DNA of 64,000 nucleotides from Streptomyces sp. 2131.1 (GTDB taxonomy: Bacteria; Actinomycetota; Actinomycetes; Streptomycetales; Streptomycetaceae), in assembly GCF_900105515.1 (NCBI RefSeq), contig NZ_FNSY01000001.1:186001-250000 (forward strand), in the 5' to 3' direction. A model generated the notes under the pieces. The model did not search any database. It saw only the letters and a list, made by a program, of their open reading frames with translations, and had not been told where the DNA came from. Position numbers and translations under genes: made by a program. Every line of letters starts with the position of its first letter. Position 1 is the first letter of the stretch. Below are positions 35,447-46,351 of this stretch, piece after piece.

Positions 35447-36057
35447 CTACTCGGTGCGCAGGGACGTCGCCGTACGGGCACCGGCCGCCCAGCCCGCGGG
35501 CAGAAGGACGCCCAGGGTGGCGATGACGAGGCCGCCGAGGACGAGCGGGAACAACTCCGCCGAGGGGTACACCGCGAGGACCGATTCGGGGAGGCGTAGG
35601 CCCACGCTCTCCCCCATCGCGGGCAGCACCCGGCGGTGCAGGGCGACACCGAGCGGTACGCCGAGGGCGCCGGCGGCCAGGCCCGTGACGGCCACCGAGG
35701 TGAGGACCATGGCGACGGTCTGGCGGGGTGTCATGCCGAGGGCCTTGTGGATGCCGATCTCCCGGACGCGCTCGCGGGTGTCGAGCAGGACGCCGTTGAG
35801 CACGCCGAGCGCGGCCACGGCGACGAGCATCAGCGTGAGGGTCGCGGAGAGGGCGTCGAGCGTGGCGACCATGTCGCCGCCCGTGCCGAGGCCGCCCGCC
35901 CTGGCCGTGGCGCCCAGCGGTTCCAGCGTCTTGTTGAGCGCGTCGACGTAGGTGTGGACGTCGGTGCCGGGGTCGACCGCGATGTGGTGGCTGGTGTCCG
36001 TCAGGTCCGGGTGGGCCGCCTTGAGGGTCACGACCGCGCCGACCGCGCCCGGTCGGC
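35447..36057 (-). pseudogene. 3' remnant of an FtsX-like ABC permease
   Basis: About 200 aa of C-terminal FtsX permease only: part of the extracellular domain (TYVDALNKTLEPLGATARA), then LSATLTLMLVAVAALGVLN, DTRERVREIGIHKALGMTP and two more membrane helices ending GARTATSLRTE. Full-size members run to several hundred residues with four or more helices and an ATPase partner; neither is present. The 5' end stops abruptly where the next gene's stop codon (36066-36068) begins, so the rest was probably deleted. Confidence 0.8.
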
Positions 36058-36065
36058 TGTACGGC

Positions 36066-36758
36066 TCACACGTTGGACAGCCAGAGCAGGAGCCTGAGCA
36101 GGACCAGGCCCGCGAGCAGCGTCGCGGCCCGGAGCGAGGGGTTCGGCGCGCGTCGGTACAGCAGACGGGCGCCGCTCCACAGCGCGTAACCGGCAAGGCA
36201 GGCGGACGCGACCAGGAGCGTGTTCTCCAGGGCCGCGTTGGCGCCGTGACCGGCGTCCACGATGATGAGGGTGTAGGCCAGGACGGCCTGGGGCAGGCCC
36301 AGCAGCCAGACCGTGAGCACCGCCCGGACCGAGCCGACGGGCTGTCCCGGGCCGGTAACCGGCCGGGGCAGCGGTGGAACGGCGCCGGAAGCGGCGCGCC
36401 GACGGGGCTGTGGGGCGTCCGGCACCGGCGGGGTCGTGACAGGCGGAGGCGGCGCCGGAAGGGTCGCGGTCGCCCCGGGCGGACTCGTGGCCGGGCGCGG
36501 CGGCACCCGGAGTGCCGCGTCGACGCGTGCCCGGAAGTCGCCGTCCGCACGCAGGTCGTCGGCGAGTACGGAGGCCACGATGGCGGCCGACCCCTCGCCG
36601 GGCTGTTCGTGCAGGCGTCTCAGGGCGGACGCCCCCAGTTCGCTCCGGCCCAGCCGGCCCCACACCAGCTCCTGGACGGCCGTCTTCCGCCCGCTCCCGG
36701 CGGGCCCGTCCTCGGTCATCACCCGTACCGCCGCAGCGGCCAACTCCGAAGCCTCCAT
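36066..36758 (-). CDS. hypothetical membrane protein
   Basis: 230 aa from ATG 36758. The soluble helical N-terminal region (EASELAAAAVRVMTEDGPAG, VQELVWGRLGRSELG, ALRRLHEQPGEGSAAIVASV) is followed by a Pro-rich linker (about 90-130) and three hydrophobic helices at the C-terminus. No known family; similar hypothetical proteins occur in Streptomyces. The rightmost end of a presumed deletion lies directly downstream. Confidence 0.72.
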   Translation of the reverse strand: MEASELAAAAVRVMTEDGPAGSGRKTAVQELVWGRLGRSELGASALRRLHEQPGEGSAAIVASVLADDLRADGDFRARVDAALRVPPRPATSPPGATATLPAPPPPVTTPPVPDAPQPRRRAASGAVPPLPRPVTGPGQPVGSVRAVLTVWLLGLPQAVLAYTLIIVDAGHGANAALENTLLVASACLAGYALWSGARLLYRRAPNPSLRAATLLAGLVLLRLLLWLSNV

Positions 36759-36840
36759 GGCCGGTTCCTCCCCCGCGAGCCCGTAGTGGTGCGAGAGTAC
36801 GGGGTGGGGGGCAGGGCGGCCCAGGTCTCGGTGGGCTCTT

Positions 36841-37605
36841 TCAGGCCGTATCCACCATCGCCGGCCCCCACGGGGCCGGTCCCGCGCCCTCGGCCCAGGC
36901 GGCGAGTGAGGCACCGTCAACACATCGGATACCACACGTCTCGGCGTACTCCAGTGCCGGTGCGGTGAACTCACTGGTCGTCACCACGGCGGCCAGCTGC
37001 GCACCGTGGACCGTCCAGCAGGTGCCGCCGAAGCGCTGGAGGTCCTGGGAACCCACCTTGTGGTCCGGTCCGTACTGCTTGCACTGCACGACGACGCGCC
37101 GGCCGTCCGGCGCCGTCGCGAGGACATCGGCACCCAGGTCGCCGGCGCCGCCGACGACCTCGACCTCACGGCAGCCGTCCCGTTCGCACAGTTCGGCCAC
37201 GGCCGCCTCGAAGCCGTCCGGGTCGAGGGCGGCGAAGTCGGGCACCGGGGGCGGGAGTACGGCGGTGAGCCCGTCCTGCGCGTCGGTGGGGGCGTGCAGC
37301 AGAATCTGCGGGGCGGGATCCGGGTCGGTGATGGTCTCCTCCGCCGGGGGCTCCATCCCCGCGCGGGCCGCCCGGCGCAGCTCGCGGACGCGGGGCATCG
37401 CCCGGAACAGGGTGTAGAGCACGGGCAGGGCCAGCAGTGCCAGGAGCACGGCGGGGACCGGATGGGCACCGGCCCAGTGGGCGAAGCGCAGGAAGAGCAG
37501 GACCCCTCCGCAGATCACGGCGCCGGCCAGGGCGAGGGTGAGCAAGGGGCTGCGCAAGGTGTCCGGGGTGCGGGGCTTGACGCTTCTGGTTCTGCGTATC
37601 GGCAC
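36841..37605 (-). CDS. membrane-anchored Mrr-type nuclease-domain protein
   Basis: 254 aa from ATG 37605. Two N-terminal membrane helices (about 18-38 and 48-68), then a restriction-endonuclease-like Mrr_cat domain. The catalytic pattern is GDLGADVLATAPDGRRVVVQCKQY (D...QxK core), followed by VGSQDLQRFGGTC and VVTTSEFTAPALEYAE. Mrr domains cut DNA, often methylated; the membrane anchor suggests action on incoming or surface-associated DNA (inference). It stands without a methylase partner. Confidence 0.87.
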   Translation of the reverse strand: MPIRRTRSVKPRTPDTLRSPLLTLALAGAVICGGVLLFLRFAHWAGAHPVPAVLLALLALPVLYTLFRAMPRVRELRRAARAGMEPPAEETITDPDPAPQILLHAPTDAQDGLTAVLPPPVPDFAALDPDGFEAAVAELCERDGCREVEVVGGAGDLGADVLATAPDGRRVVVQCKQYGPDHKVGSQDLQRFGGTCWTVHGAQLAAVVTTSEFTAPALEYAETCGIRCVDGASLAAWAEGAGPAPWGPAMVDTA

Positions 37606-37728
37606 GGCGTCTCCCTCGTCAGGTCGCGAACGTCATCGACCGCCATGTGCCCCGATCCGCCCCGTCCATGATCGGCGGCGGCGCCGGGCGGTCCGCGTGA
37701 GGCCCGCCCGGTCCTCGACGCCCGCCGT

Positions 37729-38595
37729 TCAGGCGCTCCGGAAGCGGTCGTGGATCTCGGGGCGGCGCTCGAAGCCGCCCGCCACGTACGTGATCACGCC
37801 GCCGGTGTTGGAGCTCGGGGTGCAGACGAGGGCGCTGGACGATCCCAGCTCCTGGAGCGCGCCCGCGGCGGCGAGCGTGATCGCCCGTCCGTGGCCCCGG
37901 CCGCGGTGGTCCCGGTGCACGCCCATCGGTTCGAGGAGCCCCGGCCGCCCCGGCCCGGCCGACCACACCGTCACGGTCGCGACCGCGTCGCCCCGGTCGT
38001 CGTACGCGAGCAGGCAGCGGGCATCGCCGAACAGCGGACCGGACGCCATGGCGTGCCACCGCTCGTCCGTGAAGCGTGAGCCCTCGAAAGCCCCGCGGAT
38101 GACCTCGGCCACCAGGTGCGCCCGGTCGGGGCCGGCGACCTCGATCCGCAGGCCCGGCTCGGCCACCGGCACGCTCAGGTCCCGGCGCAGCGGCGACCAC
38201 GCCTCGTCGATGCCCCAGCCCGCCCCGGCCAGCAACTCCCGTACCAGGGCGTCCTCCGGTGCCTCGACGGCAGCCCTGCCTCCTGGCAGCACGCCGCGCT
38301 CGGGGGCGGTCAGGTCGGCGACCACGTGATGCGCCAGTTCCTCGTCCCGGCGGGCGTCCGGCGCGGTGGTGAGCCGCACCAGTCCGGGGCCGTCGAGCAG
38401 CCCGACGGCGAGAATCCGCCCGCCCCGGCTCCAGGTCCTGACGGCATCCGCGGTCGCCCGCGGGCCGGCCCGCCAGTACCAGCCCAGGTCCCCCGGATGC
38501 AGCTGCATCGGGGCACCTTCCTCCTGCCAGTCCCGCAGCGTGTCCCCCGCCGCGGCCAGGCGGTCGATGTCCGGCGTGTCGAGAGCGATCGTCAT
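37729..38595 (-). CDS. GNAT-family N-acetyltransferase
   Basis: 288 aa from ATG 38595. The C-terminal GNAT domain has the acetyl-CoA signature MGVHRDHRGRGHGRAIT, preceded by VTVWSAGPGRPGLLEP and followed by CTPSSNTGGVITYVAGGF. The N-terminal half is a second, degenerate GNAT-like region (GWYWRAGPRATADAVRTWSR). The substrate is unknown. Confidence 0.85.
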   Translation of the reverse strand: MTIALDTPDIDRLAAAGDTLRDWQEEGAPMQLHPGDLGWYWRAGPRATADAVRTWSRGGRILAVGLLDGPGLVRLTTAPDARRDEELAHHVVADLTAPERGVLPGGRAAVEAPEDALVRELLAGAGWGIDEAWSPLRRDLSVPVAEPGLRIEVAGPDRAHLVAEVIRGAFEGSRFTDERWHAMASGPLFGDARCLLAYDDRGDAVATVTVWSAGPGRPGLLEPMGVHRDHRGRGHGRAITLAAAGALQELGSSSALVCTPSSNTGGVITYVAGGFERRPEIHDRFRSA

Positions 38596-38673
38596 GCCCC
38601 CGATCCCACACCACCGGGAGGACTGCCCGCACCTGGTTTCCGGGGCTCCGGTGCGAGGACCCGGGATGCGACG

Positions 38674-39213
38674 TCAGCCTCGCTGGGCGACGCCCGGGAG
38701 TTCGCCGCAGTCGTACGCGTAGAGCCGGCCGTGGCCTTCTCGTAGAAGTACCGGATGCCCAGCGGCATCACCAGGTCACGCGCTCAGCGGCCGAGCGGGC
38801 CCGCCGTCCTGGAGTCGCGGTTGCCCGCCGCCTTGGCCATCCTGGCGACCCGTTCCGAACGGGCGGCGTCGTACGCGGAGAGTGCGGCCGGTACGGAGGT
38901 CTGCGTGCCCGGTGACCGGGCGAGCACGAGGGCGTCCTCCAGTGCCATCGAGACGCCCTGTCCTGCCCTTACGGGGTGGTCGGCGTCACCGAGCAGCACG
39001 ATGCGGTCGTTGTGCCGGACCGCCACCGGGTCCAGGGTGTGCGTCAGCGAGGGCCGGTGCAGTTCGACGGTGGCGGCGAGCACCGCGGCCGGCACGCGTT
39101 CGTGCCGGTACAGGCCGACGAGGTGGGCGAGCCACGCGTCGTCCGCACGGTCGAGATCCGGCCGGTCGGGGCTCGCGGCCTGGGCCGACCACCAGACCCT
39201 GTAGTCGGGGGGC
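38674..39213 (-). pseudogene. FAD-dependent monooxygenase, truncated and decayed
   Basis: Only the C-terminal part of a PHBH-like flavin monooxygenase remains. It starts at YRVWWSAQAASPD without any N-terminal Rossmann part and keeps the FAD motif VLLGDADHPVRAGQG plus ALEDALVLAR. An in-frame TGA (38784-38786) interrupts GPLGR-ARDLVMPLG where an Arg codon would fit. Further on, one missing base shifts KATA into RLYAYDCGELPG, ending at 38674. The 5' end is fused to a TetR remnant on the other strand. Confidence 0.85.
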
Positions 39214-39214
39214 C

Positions 39215-39316
39215 CGGCCGGCCGGGATCTCCGACGACGAGATCGTGGACACGCTCACCCGGCTGCTGCTGCACGGACTGGCCGGACCCGCGTCCGCGAC
39301 GACGGGTCCGGCCTGA
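39215..39316 (+). pseudogene. 3' remnant of a TetR-family regulator
   Basis: About 33 codons reading GISDDEIVDTLTRLLLHGLAG then ASATTGPA, the typical C-terminus of a TetR regulator. The HTH and most of the ligand domain are absent. It abuts the 5' truncated monooxygenase on the opposite strand, so one deletion removed both front ends and the shared promoter. Confidence 0.7.
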
Positions 39317-39334
39317 GGGCTGCGCCCGGACGCG

Positions 39335-40873
39335 TTACGACGTCTGGGACAGCGGCTTGGCGATGTCCTCCAGGGAGCGCTGCTCGGCGTCGACCGCGAG
39401 GAAGGCGGCGACGAGGCCCGCCGCGCACATCAGGCCCGCGCCGATGGAGAAGGCGAGGGCGGTCTCGCCCGGGACGCCGGACTCGGTGAGGTCGGCGAAG
39501 ATCAGGGGGCCGCTGATCCCGCCGGCCGCGGTGCCGATCGCGTAGAAGAAGGCGATGGCCATGGCCCGGGTCTCCATGGGGAAGACCTCGGAGACCGTCA
39601 GGTACGCGCTGCTCGCGCCGGCCGAGGCGAAGAACAGCACCACGCACCAGCAGGCGGTGAGAGTGTTGGCGGTGAGCGAGCCCCGGTCGAAGAGCCAGGC
39701 CGTGATGAACAGCAGGATGCCCGGCACGATGTAGGTGCCGGCGATCATGATGCGCCGCCCGATCGTGTCGAACAGCTTGCCGAGCACCAGCGGGCCGATG
39801 AAGTTGCCGGCCGCGATCACCGCGAAGTAGTAACCGGTGTGACCGCTCTCCACGTCGTAGAACGTCGTGAGGATCGCGCCGAAGCCGAAGGTGATCGCGT
39901 TGTAGAGGAACGCCTGCCCGATGAAGAGGGAGAGGCCGAGCACCGCGCGCTTGGGGTAGCTGTGGAAGACCGTCCTGGCGATGAGTCCGAAGCCGATGCT
40001 CTTGCGTTCGTGGATCCTGATCTCGCCGGCCGGCGGCGGCAGCTTCTCGTGCTTCTCCTCCTCGATCTCCCGCTCGACGGAGTCCACCAGTTCGTCGGCC
40101 TCCTCTCCGTGGCCGTGGATGAACTGCCAGCGCGGGCTCTCCGGCACGTGCCGGCGTACGAGCAGGATCACGAGGCCCAGGACCACGCCCAGGGCGAAGG
40201 TGAGCCGCCAGCCCAGGTCCTTGGGGAAGTAGTCCGTGTTCAGCATGACGATCGACAGCAGCGCACCGCCGACCGCGCCCAGCCAGTAGCTGCCGTTGAT
40301 GATGAGGTCGACCCGGCCCCGGTACTTCGAGGGGATCAATTCGTCGATCGCGGAGTTGATCGCCGCGTACTCGCCGCCGATGCCGAAGCCGGTCAGGAAG
40401 CGGAAGAGGAAGAACCACCACGCGCTGAAGGACAGCGCGGTCATGGCGGTCGCGGCGAGGTAGATCGCGAGCGTCACCATGAAGAGCTTCTTGCGGCCGT
40501 AGCGGTCGGTGAGCCAGCCGAAGAACAGCGCTCCCGAACACGCACCGGCCACATAGAGCGCGGCGGCGAGTCCGGTGACCTGGGCGGAGGTGATGTCCAG
40601 GCCGGACCCGTCCTCGGAAAGCCGGCTCGCGATGTTGCCGACCGTGGTGACTTCGAGGCCGTCGAGGATCCACACCGTGCCGAGGCCGATGACGATCATC
40701 CAGTGCCAGCGCGACCAGGGCAGCCGGTCCAGCCGGGCCGGCACGGCCGTGGTGATGGTGCCGAGCCCGGAGTCGCCCGGCGCGGCCGCCTCGTCGCGCG
40801 GATCCCTCTCCCCTCCCCCACGTGGGCGTCGTTCCCTGTCGCCAGGTCCCTCCGATGCGGCCGGGGTCGTCAC
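39335..40873 (-). CDS. MFS transporter (sugar-porter type)
   Basis: 512 aa from GTG 40873 (GGAGG 7 nt upstream). Charged 60-residue N-terminal tail, then 12 membrane helices. Sugar-porter signatures are present: GWLTDRYGRKKLF, FRFLTGFGIGGEYAAINSAIDELIP, RHVPESPRW and LFDTIGRRIM. A cytoplasmic acidic loop (DELVDSVEREIEEEKHEK) lies between helices 6 and 7. Close to major facilitator proteins for sugars or organic acids; the substrate is unknown. Convergent with the TetR remnant. Confidence 0.92.
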   Translation of the reverse strand: MTTPAASEGPGDRERRPRGGGERDPRDEAAAPGDSGLGTITTAVPARLDRLPWSRWHWMIVIGLGTVWILDGLEVTTVGNIASRLSEDGSGLDITSAQVTGLAAALYVAGACSGALFFGWLTDRYGRKKLFMVTLAIYLAATAMTALSFSAWWFFLFRFLTGFGIGGEYAAINSAIDELIPSKYRGRVDLIINGSYWLGAVGGALLSIVMLNTDYFPKDLGWRLTFALGVVLGLVILLVRRHVPESPRWQFIHGHGEEADELVDSVEREIEEEKHEKLPPPAGEIRIHERKSIGFGLIARTVFHSYPKRAVLGLSLFIGQAFLYNAITFGFGAILTTFYDVESGHTGYYFAVIAAGNFIGPLVLGKLFDTIGRRIMIAGTYIVPGILLFITAWLFDRGSLTANTLTACWCVVLFFASAGASSAYLTVSEVFPMETRAMAIAFFYAIGTAAGGISGPLIFADLTESGVPGETALAFSIGAGLMCAAGLVAAFLAVDAEQRSLEDIAKPLSQTS

Positions 40874-41078
40874 GGCGGCTACCTCCTCGTCCGGGCGGGT
40901 GCGTCCTGCGGAGCGCAGAGCATCCAATATCCGCCAGTTGCCCCGGCGCCGCCGCCGCACACGCGGCGACTCGTCCACATGGGTTGCGTCCGCCACCCGG
41001 TGACGGTTTTTCGGGCGGGCACCGACCCGTTCGCAGCAGGCCCGGGAATAGCGGCGGCCGGGCGCTGTTGTCCCCGGC

Positions 41079-41966
41079 ATGACTTCTGAGACACGTGAGA
41101 CGTTCGGCCGGGTCGGCATCTGGAACGGCGCGCTGCACCCCTCGCGGGTGGACGCCGACGGTAAGAAGGCCATCGAGGAGGCGGTCGCGGAGATCGAGGC
41201 GCTCGGCTACGGGACGCTGTGGCTCGGCGGCAGCCCCTCGCCCGACGACGCCGCCGCGATCGTCGACGCCACCTCGGCCATCACCGTCGCCACCGGCATC
41301 CTGAGCATCTGGAACCACACCGCCGAGGAGGTGGCGGCCCGGATCTCAGCGATCGCCCCGGAATCCCGGGACCGCTTCGTCCTCGGCCTGGGCGTCAGCC
41401 ACGACGCGCTGGCCCCGCAGTACGCGAAGCCGTACAGCGCGATGGTGGCCTACCTCGACGCCTTGGACGCCGCCGACCCGTCCGTGGGCCGCGGACACCG
41501 GGTGCTGGCGGCGCTCGGCCCGAAGATGCTGAAGCTCGCATCGGACCGGGCGCTGGGCGCCCACCCCTACCTCGTCACTCCCGCGCACACGGCGGAGGCG
41601 CGCGAGGCCCTCGGACCGGACGCGCTGCTCGCCCCCGAGCTGTCCGTCGTGCTCGACACCGATCTCGACCGTGCGCGCGCCACGGCCCGCGCCATGCTGG
41701 CGATGTACCTCCAACTGCCCAACTACACGGGCAACCTGCTGCGCCTCGGGTTCGCGGAGAGCGACTTCGAGGACGGAGGCAGCACGCGTCTGCTGGACGC
41801 CCTGTTCGCCCTCGGGGACGCCGAGCGGGTGAAGGCGCGGGCCGGCGAGTACTTCGACGCGGGCGCGGACCACGTGGCGCTCCAGGTGGTCACCGCGGAC
41901 CGGGAGACGGGGCTGCCGCTGGCCGAGTACCGCGAGCTGGCCGACGCGTTCGGCGACGAGCTGTAG
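41079..41966 (+). CDS. LLM-class F420-dependent oxidoreductase
   Basis: 295 aa from ATG 41079. Luciferase-like TIM barrel: RVGIWNGALHPSRVD, EIEALGYGTLWLGGSP, ITVATGILSIWNHTAEEVAA, RFVLGLGVSHDAL and PYLVTPAHTAEAREALG. This subfamily uses deazaflavin F420, common in actinomycetes; the substrate is unknown. A long hairpin terminator follows directly. Confidence 0.87.
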   Translation: MTSETRETFGRVGIWNGALHPSRVDADGKKAIEEAVAEIEALGYGTLWLGGSPSPDDAAAIVDATSAITVATGILSIWNHTAEEVAARISAIAPESRDRFVLGLGVSHDALAPQYAKPYSAMVAYLDALDAADPSVGRGHRVLAALGPKMLKLASDRALGAHPYLVTPAHTAEAREALGPDALLAPELSVVLDTDLDRARATARAMLAMYLQLPNYTGNLLRLGFAESDFEDGGSTRLLDALFALGDAERVKARAGEYFDAGADHVALQVVTADRETGLPLAEYRELADAFGDEL

Positions 41967-41975
41967 AACCCTGTC

Positions 41976-42011
41976 AGAGCCCCGGTCCGCCGCTGTGCGG
42001 GCCGGGGCTCT
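41976..42011 (+). terminator. terminator hairpin after the F420 oxidoreductase
   Basis: AGAGCCCCGG (41976-41985) pairs with CCGGGGCTCT (42002-42011), with an inner CCGC/GCGG stem. It abuts the -35 element of the next promoter. Confidence 0.8.
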
Positions 42012-42066
42012 TGCATGGGCGCGCCCGCACTCGTACATTGTGAACATGTTCGGTGAACAGGTTCAG
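42011..42066 (+). promoter_or_regulatory. leaderless TetR promoter with overlapping operator
   Basis: TTGCAT (42011-42016), 17-bp spacer, TACATT (42034-42039); the predicted start site coincides with ATG 42046, so the mRNA is probably leaderless. Inverted GTGAAC/GTTC motifs (TGAACATGTTC, then GTGAACAGGTTCA) cover about 42041-42066, including the first codons, and probably bind the TetR product. Confidence 0.7.
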
Positions 42067-42633
42067 TCAACGCGTGCGGCGCAGAAACGGCGGACCGCCA
42101 CCCGCATCGTGGAGGCCGCCGCCCAGCTCTTCGCGGAGCACGGCTTCCAGAGCACGACGGTGCGTCAGATCGCCGCCGAGGCAGGGGTGTCGGTGGGGGC
42201 GGTGATGGCGGTCGGGGACAAGGAGTCACTGCTGGGCCTGGTGTACGACCAGGCCATCGCCGACCGCATCCCCGCCCCGCCCGAACCGGGCAAGGCGACG
42301 GCCGTCGACTATCTGGCCCACTACTTCGACCCGTTCCTGGCCCTGTTCGCCGAGAACGACGACCTCGCCCGTGCGTACTTCCGGACACTGGCGCGGGGGC
42401 TGCCCGGGAACGCGGCCCTGGGCGCGCTGCGGGCTCTCACGGAGAACAACCTCACGGCCTCGATGGTCGACGCCGGTATGCCCGAGGAGCGGGCCCGGCT
42501 CGGTGCGCAGGTGATGTTCGCCGGCTACCTGGGTGAACTCATGCTGCTCGCCGCCGGCTCGACCGACCACCAGCAGACGGCGGCGAGGCTCCGGTCCATG
42601 GCGGCCTTCGTCACCGCACAGGAAGGGAACTGA
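42046..42633 (+). CDS. TetR-family regulator
   Basis: 195 aa from ATG 42046. HTH at residues 15-60: ATRIVEAAAQLFAEHGFQST, TVRQIAAEAGVSVGAVMAV. The recognition helix is followed by a rather short linker and a ligand domain (HYFDPFLALFAENDDLARAY). No Shine-Dalgarno; see the leaderless promoter. It is co-transcribed with a DoxX-like membrane protein 3 bp downstream. Confidence 0.88.
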   Translation: MFGEQVQSTRAAQKRRTATRIVEAAAQLFAEHGFQSTTVRQIAAEAGVSVGAVMAVGDKESLLGLVYDQAIADRIPAPPEPGKATAVDYLAHYFDPFLALFAENDDLARAYFRTLARGLPGNAALGALRALTENNLTASMVDAGMPEERARLGAQVMFAGYLGELMLLAAGSTDHQQTAARLRSMAAFVTAQEGN

Positions 42634-42636
42634 CCG

Positions 42637-43005
42637 ATGACACTCTCCGAACTCCCCTCCCCCGTATGGCCGGTGGTGGTCCTGCTCGTCATCCAGGCCG
42701 GCGACGCGGCGATGATGGTGCGCCCGCCGCGGTTCATCGCCGACTGCCTGGACGGCGTGCGGCTGCCGCGTGACTGGTGGTGGCTGCTGACCACCGCCAA
42801 GACCGCCTCGGTCGCGGGTCTCGCCGTCGGCTTCCGGGTGCCCGGCGTCGCGATGACCACGACTGCGGCAATCGTGGTCTATTTCCTCGCGGCCGCCGCC
42901 GCCCACATCCGCGCGCGTGCGCTGAACACCACCTTCTGGGTGAACTGCCTCGGCATGCTGGTGGTCTCGCTCGCAGTGCTGGTGGGGTGCTTCGTACGGG
43001 TGTAG
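42637..43005 (+). CDS. DoxX-like small membrane protein
   Basis: 122 aa with four membrane helices and the MMVRPPRFIADCLDGVRLPRD loop of DoxX-like/DUF4345-type proteins. It follows the TetR gene by 3 bp and is probably its direct target. Role unknown; DoxX proteins have been linked to redox homeostasis. Confidence 0.75.
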   Translation: MTLSELPSPVWPVVVLLVIQAGDAAMMVRPPRFIADCLDGVRLPRDWWWLLTTAKTASVAGLAVGFRVPGVAMTTTAAIVVYFLAAAAAHIRARALNTTFWVNCLGMLVVSLAVLVGCFVRV

Positions 43006-43007
43006 CG

Positions 43008-43033
43008 CGGTCCGCCGCCCCGGCGACGGACCG
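43008..43033. terminator. hairpin between convergent DoxX-like and argJ genes
   Basis: CGGTCCG (43008-43014) pairs with CGGACCG (43027-43033), serving either or both converging genes. Confidence 0.6.
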
Positions 43034-43038
43034 GCTTG

Positions 43039-44214
43039 TCAGGTCGTGTAGTCGGCGTTGACGCGGATGTAGCCGGCCGACAAGTCGCAGCCGTACACGG
43101 TCGCTTCGCCGTCACCGAGGCCGAGCGTGATGGCGATGTCCACCTCGTCCCGGCGCATCAGGTCGACGAGCCTCCCGAGGGTGTCCTTCTCGGGCTCCTG
43201 CGGATACACCTCGATGTCACCGAACTTCACGGTGACGGCGTCCGGGACGATGTCGGTCTCCTCGGTGTTCTTGCCGATGGCCATGAGGACCCGCCCCCAG
43301 TTGGGGTCCGCGCCGTGCACGGCGGTCTTGACCAGCGGCGAGTTCACCACGCTCTTGGCGACACGCTTGGCCTGCGCGTCGTCGCGCGCGCCGCCCACGG
43401 TGACCCTCAGCAGCTTGGTGGCGCCTTCGCCGTCGCTCGCCAGTTGCAGGGTGAGCTCCAGGCACAGGTCCGCGAGCGCCTCGGCGAACAGCGCCGGATC
43501 GACCGCTCCGGCCGCCCCGTTGGCGATGACGGCCACGGTGTCGGAGGTGGAGGTGTCGGTGTCGACGCTCAGACAGTTGAACGTACGGTTCACCGCCCCG
43601 CGCAACGCGGTGTCCAGGTCGGCCGGTGACAGCTCGGCGTCGGTGAACACATAGGCCAGCATCGTGGCCATGTCGGGCTCCAGCATGCCGACCCCCTTGG
43701 CGACGCCCACGATGCGCGTGTCCCCGACCGTGCGGACGGCGGTCTTGGGGCGGGTGTCGGTGGTCATCATCGCGCGGGCCACGTCCAGGGGCCCGGCCGT
43801 GAACGCCGCGAGGCCACGCTCGGCGGTCCTGTCGAAGTGCGGGAGGATGGTGGTCATCGGCAGGGGGCGGCCGATGACCCCAGTGGAGCCGATGAGCACC
43901 TCGGCCTCGGGAACGCCGAGGATTCCCGCGACCCGGCGGACGACCTCGGCGGCGTTCTCCTCTCCCTGCCGGCCGGTGGCGACGTTGGCGTTCTGGGCGA
44001 GCGTGGTCACGGCGCGGAGGCCGCGTCCTGCGGCATGCCTGCGGCTGAGCACCACGGCCGGGCCGGCGAAGAGGCTCCGCGTGAACACGGCGGCGCTGAC
44101 CGCCGGGCGGTCCGAGGCAACGACGGAGATGTCGTCACCGCCGTCGCGCAACCCCCCGTTGCCGGTATGGGCGTGGAAGCCCGAGGGCCACATCAATGCA
44201 TGATCATGCGTCAT
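43039..44214 (-). CDS. argJ: glutamate N-acetyltransferase/ornithine acetyltransferase (ArgJ family)
   Basis: 391 aa from ATG 44214. ArgJ hallmarks: the oxyanion region EVLIGSTGVIGRPLP, the autocleavage site at MATML (Thr nucleophile; GVGMLEPDMATML), TFNCLSVDTDTSTSDT, LLRVTVGGARDDAQAK and SPLVKTAVHGADPNWGR. Acetyl transfer from N-acetylornithine to glutamate. No argC, argB, argD or argR lies nearby, so this is a stand-alone copy, like the oat genes of clavulanate clusters or a second arginine-pathway copy. No Shine-Dalgarno; TATATG a few bases before the ATG could give a leaderless mRNA. Confidence 0.9.
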   Translation of the reverse strand: MTHDHALMWPSGFHAHTGNGGLRDGGDDISVVASDRPAVSAAVFTRSLFAGPAVVLSRRHAAGRGLRAVTTLAQNANVATGRQGEENAAEVVRRVAGILGVPEAEVLIGSTGVIGRPLPMTTILPHFDRTAERGLAAFTAGPLDVARAMMTTDTRPKTAVRTVGDTRIVGVAKGVGMLEPDMATMLAYVFTDAELSPADLDTALRGAVNRTFNCLSVDTDTSTSDTVAVIANGAAGAVDPALFAEALADLCLELTLQLASDGEGATKLLRVTVGGARDDAQAKRVAKSVVNSPLVKTAVHGADPNWGRVLMAIGKNTEETDIVPDAVTVKFGDIEVYPQEPEKDTLGRLVDLMRRDEVDIAITLGLGDGEATVYGCDLSAGYIRVNADYTT

Positions 44215-44296
44215 ACGGCATATATTTGCACCACTGAACCGAGGTGTCCACTCAATTCGCAAGCCACTCAGCCGCGTTCAACTCATGAACACCTGA

Positions 44297-46288
<1,992 letters not shown>

Positions 46289-46326
46289 CCACTCCGCCCC
46301 CACGACCCGCTCCGGAAGGGAGCACC

Positions 46327-46351
46327 GCAGCCCGCCCCCGTGGCGGGCTGC
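46327..46351 (+). terminator. terminator after the endoglucanase
   Basis: GCAGCCCGCC (46327-46336) and GGCGGGCTGC (46342-46351) form a perfect 10-bp stem with a 5-nt loop, 38 bp after the stop. Confidence 0.8.
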
